A DNA stretch of 64,000 nt. Origin: Bos javanicus. Taxonomy: Eukaryota; Chordata; Mammalia; Artiodactyla; Bovidae. The position numbers and the translations under genes are program-made. The stretch is from positions 118,364,001 through 118,428,000 of the forward strand of contig NC_083869.1 of NCBI RefSeq assembly GCF_032452875.1. The letters run 5' to 3'. The notes beneath the pieces are model-generated. The model saw only the letters and a list, made by a program, of their open reading frames with translations. It was not told the origin of the DNA and searched no databases. This document shows, piece by piece, positions 1 through 11,600 of the stretch; within the stretch, counting starts at the first letter, position 1, and every line of letters begins with the position of its first letter.

Positions 1-700
1 CATATACAGACAACTGAGTCTAATGCACAATAAATATGTAAAAAACATGGTAACTCTATAGTAATCAGAGCCGTGTGAGCAAAGACAACTTTGTAAGTTT
101 TGCCTGTCAAGTTGGTCAAGATACAAATAAAAGCAATAATCACAGACACTCCTGGTCCAGATACAAACAGGTCCCAACATTCTGGAGATTAATTTAGTAA
201 CCAGTACCAAATACCCTAAAATATATACCCCCTTGAGTCCTAAATTCCATTCCTGGGAATTTATTTCAAGAAAATAATCATGAATGTGCTTCAAGAAAAA
301 GTATTGAAAAGTCAATACACTAGAGCAGAAATGAAATATCCTTTCTTGAGTTTCTCTTTCCCACTTGCTTCCCAGCTACTTCTGGTCGCTTGTGAATAAT
401 GAATGAGCTGCCCGTTGGGGGCAGAGTGCAGGATCACCCTTCATGGACAATGAAGAGCAAAACTTGAGTTCCAACCACAAAAACAAACTAGAATTTAGGG
501 AATAAAGGAGTGAGCTGTGTTTGCTTCCCCTCATCATTTGTCTTCTTTTTAACTGTCTCCTCTTAAACCCTACAGTCCCCTCTCTGACTCTTTGGAAAAT
601 ACTATTTTACAAAGAAAGAGTCACAGTTGAAATTGTTTAGTTTTATGCAGCAGCTGCAGCTGCTGCCAGGACATGAACGGTAAAAGCCAATCACCCAAAG
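1..700. other. Left-end stretch without recognised features
   Basis: Mixed-composition unique-looking DNA. No exon, SINE or LINE could be recognised. If SP110 lies to the left on the - strand, this would be its first intron. Confidence 0.4.
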
Positions 701-729
701 TGAATAAAGCAGACTAGACAAAAACCCAC

Positions 730-889
730 CTGGATGCTGAGATGGCTACGTGTTCGTGCCCCCTTCCAGATCCAGGGGCTGGTCTGGGGTGGCTCCTGGG
801 AGACTGAGAAAAGGGCAGAGAGATACCAGTCGGCAAAACAGGAAGTCTCTGCTTTGCTACACACGAGGAGGGCCTGGCTTCCAGGAAAG
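730..889 (-). other. Possible non-coding first exon of divergent SP110
   Basis: On the - strand a consensus-like donor (CCAG|GTGGGT) ends at 730, downstream of the ISRE at 890-901. This is the arrangement expected for a 5' untranslated first exon. No SP110 coding similarity is seen in the window, so the coding exons would be to the left. A + strand donor (ACTG|gtgaga at 963-964) is an alternative explanation in the other direction. Speculative. Confidence 0.25.
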
Positions 890-901
890 GAAAGTGAAAG
901 T
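890..901 (+). promoter_or_regulatory. Perfect-core ISRE (GAAAGTGAAAGT)
   Basis: Two GAAA half-sites with a GT spacer, directly beside the most CpG-rich sequence of the left end (900-1060). It lies 4.7 kb before SP140 exon 1. In mammals SP110 lies head-to-head with SP140, so this may be the promoter of the divergent SP110 gene (inference from synteny). It is not inside a recognisable SINE. Confidence 0.5.
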
Positions 902-1611
902 ACTCGGGCCGATCCTGCGGAGCTGCCTCGGTGTCCGCAGCCTCCCTCTACCTCCGGAAACTGGTGAGATTCCTGGGCCTGTCGGGGCTGGGGAGGGGGA
1001 TTGCGAGGATTGCTGCTTATCGGTACCATCCTGGGAGGTGGGTACAGAGGGGAGGAGGCCCAGGGGTCAGCCCCAGGGTCCCCAGGAACTGGGAATCTGC
1101 CGTCTGTTTGCCTCCCTACCCACCTCTATATTTCCCCAGGACTCCTCTTCCTTCTATACTTTTTGGAGTAATGAAGATGTACCCAAACTGAATTGTGGTG
1201 ATCGTGACACAACTGAATAAATTTACTAGAGATTATCAAATTTAAGGGAAAAAAACAAAGCAGAGGTGAGGTGACTCAGAAATGCCTGTACTTTGTCAGG
1301 ATAAAATTACTACCTAAGAAAATTGAAATCAAAGACAGCCTGAACATGAACTGAAATCATGCGGTGGCAGGCAGACCTCCAGGCACCAAAGTGTCTTTGA
1401 ACAGGCTGGCAGGTGGGAGCTGGGAGCGTGTGTAACCCAGATCTAGGGCAGAGTCGGGGCCAGGAGATGCCTCCAGGGAGGCAGGGAATGCCCCCTCTGT
1501 ACAGCCCGTTAAAGATTTCTAATATGCAATGTTGTGTAGGGTCTGTGAGAAATCCTTTAATGTGGGAATCTGTTTAACTTTCTTTAAATCACTGCTTACT
1601 CCTTGGGAGAA

Positions 1612-2142
1612 AAGTTATGACCAACCTAGACAGCATATTAAAAAGCAGAGACATTACTTTGCCAACAAAGGTCCATCTAGTCAAGGCTATAATTTTTCCA
1701 GTAGTCATGTATGGATGTAAGAGTTGGACTATAAAGAAAGCTGAGCACCCAAGAATTGATGCTTTTGAACTATGGTGTTGGAGAAGACTCTTGAGAGTCC
1801 CTTGGACTGCAAGGAGATTCAACCAGTCTATCCTAAAGGAAATCAGTCGTGGGTGTTCATTGGAAGGACTGATGTTGAAGCTGAAACCCCAATACTTTGG
1901 CCACCTGATGCAAAGAGCTGACTCATTTGAAAAGACCTTGATGCTGGGAAAAATTGAAGGCGGGAGGAGAAGGGATGACAGAGGATGAGATGGTTGGATG
2001 GCATCACTGACTCAATGGACATGAGTTTGAGTAAACTTGAGGAGTTGGTGATGGACAGGGAGGCCTGGTGTGCTGCGGTTCATGGGGTCGCAAAGAGTCG
2101 GACACCACTGAGCGACTGAACTGAACTGAACTGAACTGAAAT
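1612..2142 (+). mobile_element. BovB LINE 3' end (RTE clade)
   Basis: Translates to the C-terminal part of the BovB ORF2 (MTNLDSILKSRDITLPTKV..., VVMYGCKSWTIKKAE, WCWRRLLRVPWTARR), then frameshifts, and ends in the typical ctgaactgaactgaa tail. 5' truncated, dead. Confidence 0.92.
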
Positions 2143-2289
2143 CACTGATGCTCAAATGTATTCAGTCCATGGGTTCCCCTACCAGGACACATATGGTGTC
2201 CTATCCCTCAGAAAAAAGAAAACAAAACAAATGGGAAACACAGTTCTAAGGTCTAAGAATCCTTGAAACCAAGGTTAACCTACATGGGC

Positions 2290-2585
2290 AAGAGCTCAAT
2301 TTTATTGAAGTGTAAAATACATCCATTGTTGGTGTGCATATGATGAGTGTTTACAAATAGAGTTACAACCACAATTAAGATACAGACCAAGTCTATCACC
2401 CCAGAAAGTTCCCTCCTCTCCGACCCCAGCATCAGGTAATCACTGATCTACTTTTTCTATTGACTATAGATTTGTTCTGCTTGTATTAAAGTTTTACATA
2501 AATGGAAACACCCAGTATGCACCTTTGTATGTCTGGCTTCTTTTGAATCACAGTGCTTTTGAGATTCATCCTTGTTGTTGAAGGG
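2290..2585 (-). mobile_element. Old L1 3' fragment
   Basis: Text such as 'ataaatggaaacacccagtatg' and 'ttttgagattcatccttgttgttg' is typical of antisense old mammalian L1 3' ends. Degenerate. The following 2586-3030 looks like another old interspersed repeat that I could not name. Confidence 0.5.
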
Positions 2586-3037
2586 CCAGTAATTTTTTTC
2601 CTCTTTAGGTGTGTGGCCCCACCTCATCCCATCTGATCACCACCATGTCACCAAGATAATCGATCTGTGTAATGTTCTTTAAGAGGCCAGGTGATCCAGA
2701 TCTGTTTTGACTGTGTTATAACAAAGGACAGGTGAGTTAATATAACTTCAAGAAAAGCTGTGAATGAATCATCTCATCTGTCCTGTGAGAATAAAAAGTT
2801 TCTGATCCCCCTTTTTAATCAGAATGGAAAGAATATATTTGTCAAATCAGTGGCCACATACATGGCCTGGGCTAGGGATCTTACTGCCTAGACTGCCTAT
2901 TTTCTTATTCCAGTCCTCCAGCCTTCTTATAAATTCTTTGAGCTACCCAATATACTTCTAAGAAATTGATTTTCTGCCTGAGTTAGTCTGAGTCAGTTTT
3001 GGTTAATTGTACCCCCACATCCCAACTAATTAAAAAG

Positions 3038-3255
3038 TTGGTTGTTGCTTTTGAGTTGCCAAGTCATGTCTGACTCTTTTTTGAACCCATAGACTATAGT
3101 CCACCAGGTTCCTCTGTACATGGGGTTTCCCAGGCAAGAATACTGGAGTGGGTTGCCATTTCTTACTTCAGGGGATCCTCCTGATCCAGGGATCAAACCC
3201 ATGTCTCCTGCTTGACAGTCAGATTCTGTACCACTGAGACACCCAAAAAGCTGGT
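3038..3255 (-). mobile_element. Bov-tA SINE
   Basis: Antisense tRNA-Glu-derived ruminant SINE, with the 'gactctttttgaacccatagactatagtccaccagg' core ending in 'caagaatactggagtgggttgcc' and the antisense tRNA-like head. Confidence 0.9.
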
Positions 3256-4490
3256 AGCAGAGAGTGAATTGTGGGCAACAGATCTTCACAGAAATGTCAT
3301 CAGTCTGAGATGGGTTATCTGACCTAATTAGACATAAATAAATAATAAAAAAAAACATAAATAAATAAATCAATAGTGTTCAAAGATGAGTAGACGTCGG
3401 TAAGTTAATAGCAAATTAACTAATAACATTGGATTGTGATCAGGACTCTGCAATTTACACACCTATTCCAAATGTCAGATCTTAGCACACTTAACAAAAC
3501 GGAGAGACATTTTTTCAGGGAGAAAGAAAGTATTAACTTGCCTTCAAAGATTATCACCTACTTGACCTAAGTCTGGGTGGGAGAAAAGAGCAAGGAGGCA
3601 GGTCAGAATCTCCTCATCCCGCAGGTCATATGGAAGAAGAAGGAGACAATGCTACCCCTCCATTATGAGCCAGGGACCATCTGATGGTCATCAGTGGGCT
3701 TGCACCAGACATCCCTGATCTTATCCTAGAGACACTGATTCCCTAGTGAACACAGAGGAAAACTGGCAGTGGGAAAACAGAAGCTAAAGTTCCTATCATT
3801 ATCTGGCTAATGCAGAATATTGCCAAGTTAAATTTTCTTGTAAATTTGGCAGAAATACCCTCTAAGCCCTAATCTTACTACCATCAGCTGAGGAACACCA
3901 AAGACCCTGTGCTTATAAGCAAAAAAGACGGCATATTTATGCCAGCTGCTCTAGTCTGTGTCCGACTTTATTGGGGCCACTGTGCCCAATGGAGTTCAAA
4001 AACCAAGGACAACGATGCCCGACAGAGGCAGAGTTTACTAGCCTCTTTCCCAACAAAGTGAGGGAGAGAGAGAGGTGGGCAGTCCCAGCTATGTCAGCAC
4101 CTGGTAGGCACACAGACCCTGCCCACTGGGCTCATCACGTCCTGGCACCTGATTGGGGGAAAGAGAACAGACGAGGGTAGAGAGGTAGAAATCTTCTGCC
4201 CCCTATACTTGGAAAACATATTTATGCAGATTTTCGAGCATACCTATAGTGAGCCAGAAGCACTGGGATTCAGTGAGACATACTTCAGAAACACACTACT
4301 TGGAGGTTCCCAGTTCTCACCTACTTTGGCCCATGACTCTCACCAAGACCCTGGAATCTACAGACACCTTGACTGCCATTCACCTCTATCTTTGCCCCAT
4401 TGTCCTGCCTGGATTTCTATTCGTCTGGTTTTACTTATTTATCTGTGCTTTGCCCCTGTTCCTTTATCTTTCAACTTTACGCTGATGTAG
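3256..4490. other. Upstream stretch, no gene seen
   Basis: No exon or named repeat recognised. Short open frames at 3971-4180 and 4209-4490 have no family similarity and no supporting splice context. Contains a TATA-like 'cttataag' at about 3912 without other promoter evidence. Confidence 0.35.
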
Positions 4491-4496
4491 TGTGCT

Positions 4497-4715
4497 TTTC
4501 CTGAGTGCCTGTTAAGTCGCTTCAATCCTGTCTGACTCTTTGAGACCCTGTTGGGCTCCTCTGTCTGTGAGATTCTCCAGGCAAGAATAACTGGAGTGGG
4601 TTGCCACGCCCTCCTCCAGACCCAGGGATGGAATCAGCTTCCAGACCCAGGGATGGAACCAGCTTCTCTTATGTCTCCTGCATTGGCAGGTGGGTTCTTT
4701 ACCACTAGCTCCATC
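4497..4715 (-). mobile_element. Bov-tA SINE with an internal short duplication
   Basis: Antisense ruminant SINE. The phrase 'ccagacccagggatggaa' is repeated in tandem inside it (about 4616-4634 and 4640-4658), a small internal duplication. Confidence 0.85.
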
Positions 4716-5476
4716 AAACTTTTCCAAAGTTGCTCCAAATCCTTTACAAAATGAGAGCTGGCTATAAATGAAAAAATGATGTACAAACATAAATGTAACA
4801 CACTTGTTGCTAGCATCATCACTTTGTCCTTTAAGATGTAGGGAGTCTTAGTTCTAAACCCTGCTCCCATCCAATGAAAAGCCTGTCACTTTGAGATTTC
4901 AGAGACTAGTTGAAGCTCAATTTTTTTCCTAAGCACTCCTGGCTGCATTTGAAAAGTGCCCATAGATTCAAGAAAACTTAGAATTGCACATCAGGCTTCT
5001 CTGCCCAAACTTCCTTCTGGTTGCAGGAGTTGGGAGAGATCTGTTTGGCCTCTGGCTGCTTTCCAGAAATTTTGAAGAATATTTTCTCCAGCATTTCGGT
5101 TCTCTCCAGTCCTGGGTCTGAATATTGGATCTGAATACTGGGTCTGATTCATCCAATCCAGGCTCACGACTGTGCCGGGTCAGCCCATGGGCGTATGGCG
5201 TATGAGAAAATCTGAAATGTCTGACTTTCCTTTTTTTGCTTCTCACAGCCACCTTGGCAGGGGGCAGGAGCAAACGTGGTTTCTTCCTCCTAGTCAGCAC
5301 TGTGCCACTTCACCTCAAAACGCGTCTGATCTGTTTGAGTTCAAGGAGTCTTCCTGCCCTCTCCTCTTTGCAGGAGCGAGGCGTTCCCTCTCTTCTGTGG
5401 GTGCTCTGTTCCTCCTCCCTGGGGGCTGAGACTGGGAGGAGGAAAGACCAGCGTGTTGAAGGCACCCAGTTCAGCT

Positions 5477-5488
5477 GTTTCACTTTGC
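5477..5488 (-). promoter_or_regulatory. ISRE/IRF-like element in the SP140 promoter region
   Basis: GTTTCACTTTGC on the + strand, i.e. GCAAAGTGAAAC on the - strand. It resembles the ISRE consensus (two GAAA half-sites spaced by two) with one mismatch. It lies about 135 bp before the start codon, in a moderately GC-rich stretch. SP140 family genes are known to be interferon-inducible, which makes the match plausible, but no binding is shown. Confidence 0.4.
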
Positions 5489-5606
5489 TTTTATCCTTTA
5501 GGTGCCGCACCCAAGGGGCTGATAGATGGGCAGACTTTCTCGTCACAGCTCCGGGAAAGGACAGAGGCAATGAAAATCTAAGCAAGAGTGATCTGGGGCT
5601 GGCTCC

Positions 5607-5615
5607 ATGGTCTAA
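5607..5615 (+). promoter_or_regulatory. Minimal upstream ORF before the SP140 start
   Basis: An ATG-GTC-TAA (Met-Val-stop) sits 16 bases before the chosen ATG and out of frame with it. If the transcript starts upstream of it, ribosomes would meet this two-codon uORF first. Its context (C at -3, G at +4) is moderate. Whether it is transcribed is not known. Confidence 0.35.
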
Positions 5616-5622
5616 GAAGAAG

Positions 5623-5654
5623 ATGGCAAGTGCAGGCAGCCCCTCTAACTGCAG
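5623..5654 (+). CDS. SP140: SP140 coding exon 1 (start codon)
   Basis: Encodes MASAGSPSNC plus two bases of an Arg codon, ending at donor CAG|gttagt. Joined to exon 2 it reads ...NCR-MITEDQ, the same layout as the human SP140 N-terminus as I recall it (a MASG-type start ending in R before the HSR exon). The ATG has a strong Kozak context (A at -3, G at +4). The frame is also open upstream to an ATG at 5236, but that stretch shows no family similarity, so 5623 is preferred. The tiny exon is supported mainly by phase matching (2+1) with exon 2. Confidence 0.75.
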
Positions 5655-8600
5655 GTTAGTCCTGGCCTCCTGTGTCCTGCGCCTCTCCTAAGGAGAGAGC
5701 ATGTCCTGGCGCCCGTGCTCGTTGTTTCTGCCTACCCGGTCTCAGCCTGCAGGCATAAACAGAATGAGATGACAAATCAATCAGTTAATGAGTGGAGGCG
5801 ATTTCACAAATGGCGGTGGATTAGCCGTGGGGAAAGCTGAAGGACACCTTGACTGATGCTCCCTTCTTATTTCCCTGTAACTGCCATGAAGCTGGGTGGG
5901 CCCTGTTGGAACTCCCCGGCCCCTCGGAGGCTTGCAGCAAGGTTGGGTGAGTCCTCATGCCCTCTGAGCCCTCTCATTCCCCCCAGTGCCTTCTCCATCC
6001 CTACCTCCAAAGACAATTCTGTCCAGGAAGCATCTTTTTAGAAAAATTAACATCCAAATTGATGGCCCAACTGTTGTTAAAAATGTTGCGCGGTTTCTGG
6101 GTAGTGAGGGGTCCCAGTTTTGTCAGAGCCCTGAGTCTGAGAGTCAACTCAGGAACTCGCTAGGAGGAACTGAAAGTAGATGGGGCTCAACACGAATGAA
6201 TGCAAACAGGCAGGGAGGGAGCAGCTGTCTTTTCTCTTCTGGGAGGTTTTACACATCGGGCTAGAGAAAGAGGGAAATTGTCTTTGAAAAAGAGAAGACT
6301 TATTGTCAACCATCAATCTATTTTTAGTGGTAAACAATTTCAGCAATGTAAAAGTGTATCATAACTCCTCTAACCTGGGCTGCCAAGCTGGGGGCTATTT
6401 CTGGCACTAGCTGGGCCCCAGCATTTCTACCTGCTGTGGTGCAGCCTGCCAGGTCCTTAGTGCCCAGCGCCCTTTCTCCTGGAGGCTGACTGCATCCCTG
6501 CTCCCACTTGCTCCTGAGACATGGGAGAATGAGCCAGTGGAGCTTGAAGTCCACCTAGCCTTTGGCTTCCAGGCAGGAAAAGAAAAGCTCTGAGGTGGGG
6601 TAATGCTGATCTCATAGAATGAGCTAGGAGGGGGTACATCTGCTTCTATTTTCTGGAAGAGGTTATAGTTGAAGTGGTTTGGTAGAATTCACTAGTGATA
6701 CCATCTGGGCCTGGTGCTTTCTTTTTTGGAAGGCTATTATTTATTGATTCAGTTCCTTTAATAGATACAGACCTGTTCAGATGAGCTATCTCTTTGTGTG
6801 AGCTTCGGCAGTTTGTTTCAAGGTTTGCCCATTTTATCAAATTTGTAGGGACAGCGTAATCTGTAGTATTATTTCTTTATTATCCTTTCAATGTTCACAG
6901 GGTTAATAGTGATGAGCCCTGTTTTGTTTTTGATATTGGTAATTTCTGCCATCATTTTCTTATTAGTCTAGATAGAAGTTTATCAATTGTATTGATTAAA
7001 AAAATTAGCTTCTGGTTTCATTGGTTTTTTTCTGCTTTCCTGTTTCAGTGTTATTAATTATTACCTGATTTTTATGATTTCTTCTGTTTGACGTAGGCTT
7101 AAATTTCTCCTCTTTCTCTAGTTTCTTCAGATGGAAGCTTGTGTTACTGATTTAGGTCTTTCTTCTAATATGCATTTTAACACCACACACGTTTCTCTAA
7201 GCACCTTTGTGCTGCATTCTGTAACTTTTGTGAAAGTGTGTTTTCATTTTAATTTTGTTCTAAATAATTTTAAATTTCCCTGGAGACTTCTTTAATTCTA
7301 GAAATAGGCTGTTTTGTCTTTAAGTATTCTGGAATTTTCAAAATACACAGGTATATTTCTACTTTTATATTTTCTACAGGTTATTTCTACTTTTATTGCT
7401 GTCTGAGAATATAATTTTTTCTGATTTATTTTCCTTTTAATTTGTTAAGATAAGTTTTACAGCTCAGAATGTGGTGCCTTTTAGTAAATATTTCAGGTGA
7501 GCATGAGTGGTGTGTATATTTTGTCACTGTAGAATAAATAGTCTTTAAGTGTCAAGTAAATCAGATTGGTGGTGCTGTTCAGGTCAACTATATTTTTACT
7601 TACTTTCTGCCTCCTTGTTCTATCAATTACTAAAAGAGGGGAATTGAACTCTCCAACAACAGAAGTGGATTTGTCTATTTCTTCTTGTAGTTCTATCAAA
7701 TTTTGTCTCGTATTTTGATGCTACTTAGATGAGTTGCGTACACATTAAGGATTACTAACTCTTCTTGGAGAAATTTTCTCTTTATACAATACTTCCCTTT
7801 GTCTCTGAAATTTTCCTTACTTGAGGTTTTCTCTGAAATTAGTATAGCTAATACCACTTTCCTGGGATTAATGCTGGCATGGCACTTCTTCATCCCTTCA
7901 CTTTTAACCCATCTGTGTTTTATGTTTAAGATTCCTTTCTCAAAGACAATATATAGTTGGGTGTTACTTTTTCACTCTGTCAATCTCTGTCTTTTAATTG
8001 GTGTATTTAGACCATTTATATTTAAAGTGATTATTCCTGTGGTTGGATTAAAATCTATCATGTTTGTAACTGTTTTTTATTCATTGTGCTTATTTGCTTC
8101 CATTTTTTCCCCTTTCTTTTTCTGCCTGTTTGTTTAATTGAACATTTTATAGAGCATTTTGTGATTTTATTTTCTCTTCTCTCTTAGTCCGTCAAATATA
8201 CTTCTTTTAGAACATTTTATTGGTTTCCCTAGAGTTTGCAATATATATTTACAACTAACCATATCTACTCTGAATTAAGCTATATTGCTTCTTGTTTGGT
8301 GCTATACATGAACATATTTTGTCTCTCCTATTTTCTTTGTATTTCCCGAAGAATTTATTAAATAGAGCCTTTCAGCTCTTTCAGCTATCAGATCAGATCA
8401 GTCGCTCAGTCGTGTCCGACTCTTTGCAACCCCATGAATTGCAGCACGCCAGCCCTCCCTGTCCATCACCAACTCCCAGAGTTCACTCAGACTCACGTCC
8501 ATCGAGTCAGTGATGCCATCCAGCCATCTCATCCTCTGTTGTCCCCTTCTCCTCTTGCCCCCAATCCCTCCCAGCATCAGAGTCTTTTCCAATGAGTCAA

Positions 8601-11600
8601 CTCTTTGCATGAGGTGGCCAAAGTACTAGAGTTTCAGCTTTAGCATCATTCCTTCCAAAGAAATCCCAGGGCTGATCTCCTTCAGAATGGCTGATCTCCT
8701 TGCAGTCCAAGGGACTCTCAAGAGTCTTCTCCAACACCACAGTTCAAAAGCATCAATTCTTTGGTGCTCAGCCTTCTTCACAGTCCAACTCTCACATCCA
8801 TACATGACCACAGGAAAAACCATAGCCTTGACTAGATGGACCTTTGTTAGCAAAGTAATGTCTCTGCTTTTGAATATGCTATCTAGGTTGGTCATAGCTT
8901 TCCTTCCAAGGAGTAAGCATCTTTTAATTTCATGGCTGCAGTCACCATCTGCAGTGATTTTGGAGCCCAGAAAAATAAAGTCTGACACTGTTTCCACTGT
9001 TTCCCCATCTATTTCCCATGAAGTGGTGGGACCGGATGCCATGATCTTCGTTTTCTGAATGTTCAGCTTTAAGCCAACTTTTTCACTCTCCACTTTCACT
9101 TTCATCAAGAGGCTTTTGAGTTCCTCTTCACTTTCTGCCATAAGGGTGGTGTCATCTGCATATCTGAGGTTATTGATATTTCTCCCGGCAATCTTGATTC
9201 CAGCTTGTGTTTCTTCCAGTCCAGTGTTTCTCATGATGTACTCTGCATATAAGTTAAATAAACAGGGTGACAATATACAGCCTTGATGAACTCCTTTTCC
9301 TATTTGGAACCATTCTGTTGTTCCATGTCCAGTTCTAACTGTTGCTTCCTGACCTGCATACAAATTTCTCAAGAGGCAGATCAGGTGGTCTGGTATAATC
9401 CTCACTTATTATTATACTGGAGCCCTCTTGATGAAGAGGTAAGGTACAGAGAAAACATTCTTTAGTCTTATGATTAAATTCCAATCTTGTAGAGGAACTG
9501 TGTTCCTAGACTGTAATTTTTAGAACGACTTCTTAGATATTTTCTCTTTCCTCACTCCATTAAATGATATAGAAGCCTAGAAGGAGCTGGATTTTGAGGT
9601 AATTGCCCTTCCCCTGGGTCCCCAGGAGTTTCTCATTCTCATGTAAATCCACATTCAGTCTCCATTTAAACTTACCATTTAAGTGTTTCTGTGGTCTATG
9701 ACTCTAAGTGGCTTCTATTCCAGATAGCTGATTTCATCTGTAATTCCCTGGATTTGTCTATCAATCAGTTTTGGGGGTGACAGTTTGCCCTATCACTTCA
9801 GTTTTCCTGTGTGTACATGAAATGCATTGATATTCAGGTTGTTTAGCTTTTTTCTTTTTGTAAGGATGTCAGTGATGACTTCTTAGGTCTTTGCATTGTT
9901 AGAACTGAAACCAAAAATTGAACTTTTAAAACCACTACAACTTAGATTTTTTTCCTTAAAACTTTTATATTAAAATTATGGTTCTATTGTAATATTATCT
10001 TATAGCCAGAACATGCAACCTATTTAATATCTCCTTATTATTATTTATTTAGATCAATTCAGGGCCCAATATTTGGTATGTTCTTGTGTTTATGACCAAG
10101 TTATTAATACATATATTTTGCAATTTTAAAAACTTATATCCCATATATCTTTTAAAATACACTTGTGGAGTTGAAAATTTAAAGTAAAAATTTTTAACAA
10201 CCTTGAAAGATTTGCCCATTGGTAGTCTTAAATGTTATTAAAATACAGATATTGTGAATTTTGCTCTCTGTCTTGTTTGCAATTCTTTACTATTAGTCAC
10301 TTGCCCATTTTTTTACTTTTAACATTTTTAATGTCACTTTGTTGTTGTTGTATCTTTGGTAGTTGTATCACAGCTAAATTGTATCTTTGACAGATGAAAA
10401 TTTCATCTACATAAAATGACGCATATCTTCTTGCTTATAAATTTTGAGGGAACTTTTAATATCTAATGCTTCTCCATTTTTCTCCATTTAAGAAACACTG
10501 TATGTTTTCTTTACTTTTATCTTTTGTAAGATTTATAGTCTCATTTTCATTCTATTTGTTACCCTTATGATTTCTAATTAATTCTCAAGTATATGTTTCT
10601 CTAATTCAACACATCAAATGTGAAGCCAGCCCATTTGAGTTTAGTGTCTTTGAAATAAATAATTTAACACAGTTTTTTAACTTGCCCATATTTGGTTTGT
10701 TAAAATTTTTAATATACTCTGAAGTTTTTTATTAAGTTTACTCTAAGTTTAGTGTAAGTTTACTGCGTTTATTACTATATGCAATATATATCCTCTCTTT
10801 CTAGAATAGGTCTTCTGAAATTTTTTTTGTTTTTGAACCCTCTATATTCTGAAATATTATTAGGAATTCCAAAGAATTAGCTTTTGCTCATGTAGATTAT
10901 ACCTATTAATATTTACTGTATGAGAAAGTAGAACTTTGGACAATTAAATATATTTATTTACTCATTCATTTAATAATAATAATGATGGTGAGAACTCATT
11001 ACTTGCTAACATAAATGACGTATTTTATGAAAAATAACTATGTCTTCTAAAATAAACTGGTGAGATTAGCGATGTTCACATTTTTGCAAATCTAATAGCT
11101 GATTCTGTAGAGAACAGCTTGATTCTCCTATCTGCTTCTTCATTCAATCTCTTGTGATACCACTGGCCATGTATTCTCTGGAAAAATTTACTATACATTT
11201 GTAAGAGGATGAGAGAAAAAAGGGTAAATAACATCTTATATGAAAATAGTTTTGGCTTTGATGACACCTGAAAGGGTTTTGCACAAAATCCCCAGGGTCC
11301 CCAGATCACACTTTGAGAATTACTGTTGTAAAATAATTTTGAGATGTACTTTCTGTTTTCAAATGAAATTTACAGTTTTCAGACATTAGTATTTTAGCTG
11401 TTTTTAGTAATGCCTTCCACTTCTTGTATAACAGAACTTGCTGGTATTGATTTCCTGATTCTCTTATTATAAACATCAGCAAATAATTTGTCCCAGACCA
11501 TGTGTCAGTAAGATTGGAGTAGATTATTGTATTGTAATGAGCTTCCCCAGTGGCTTAGTGGGTAAAGAATCCGCCTGCAACACAAGAGCCATAGGAGATG

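Noticed and set aside
750..1220. 156-codon open frame in the CpG-richer left end
   Set aside because: No recognisable domain. The open frame is explained by GC-rich composition near a probable promoter.
5236..5691. 151-codon open frame that includes SP140 exon 1 in frame
   Set aside because: Only the last part before the donor at 5655 resembles SP140. The upstream extension has no family similarity and the end reads through the intron, so the start at 5623 is preferred.
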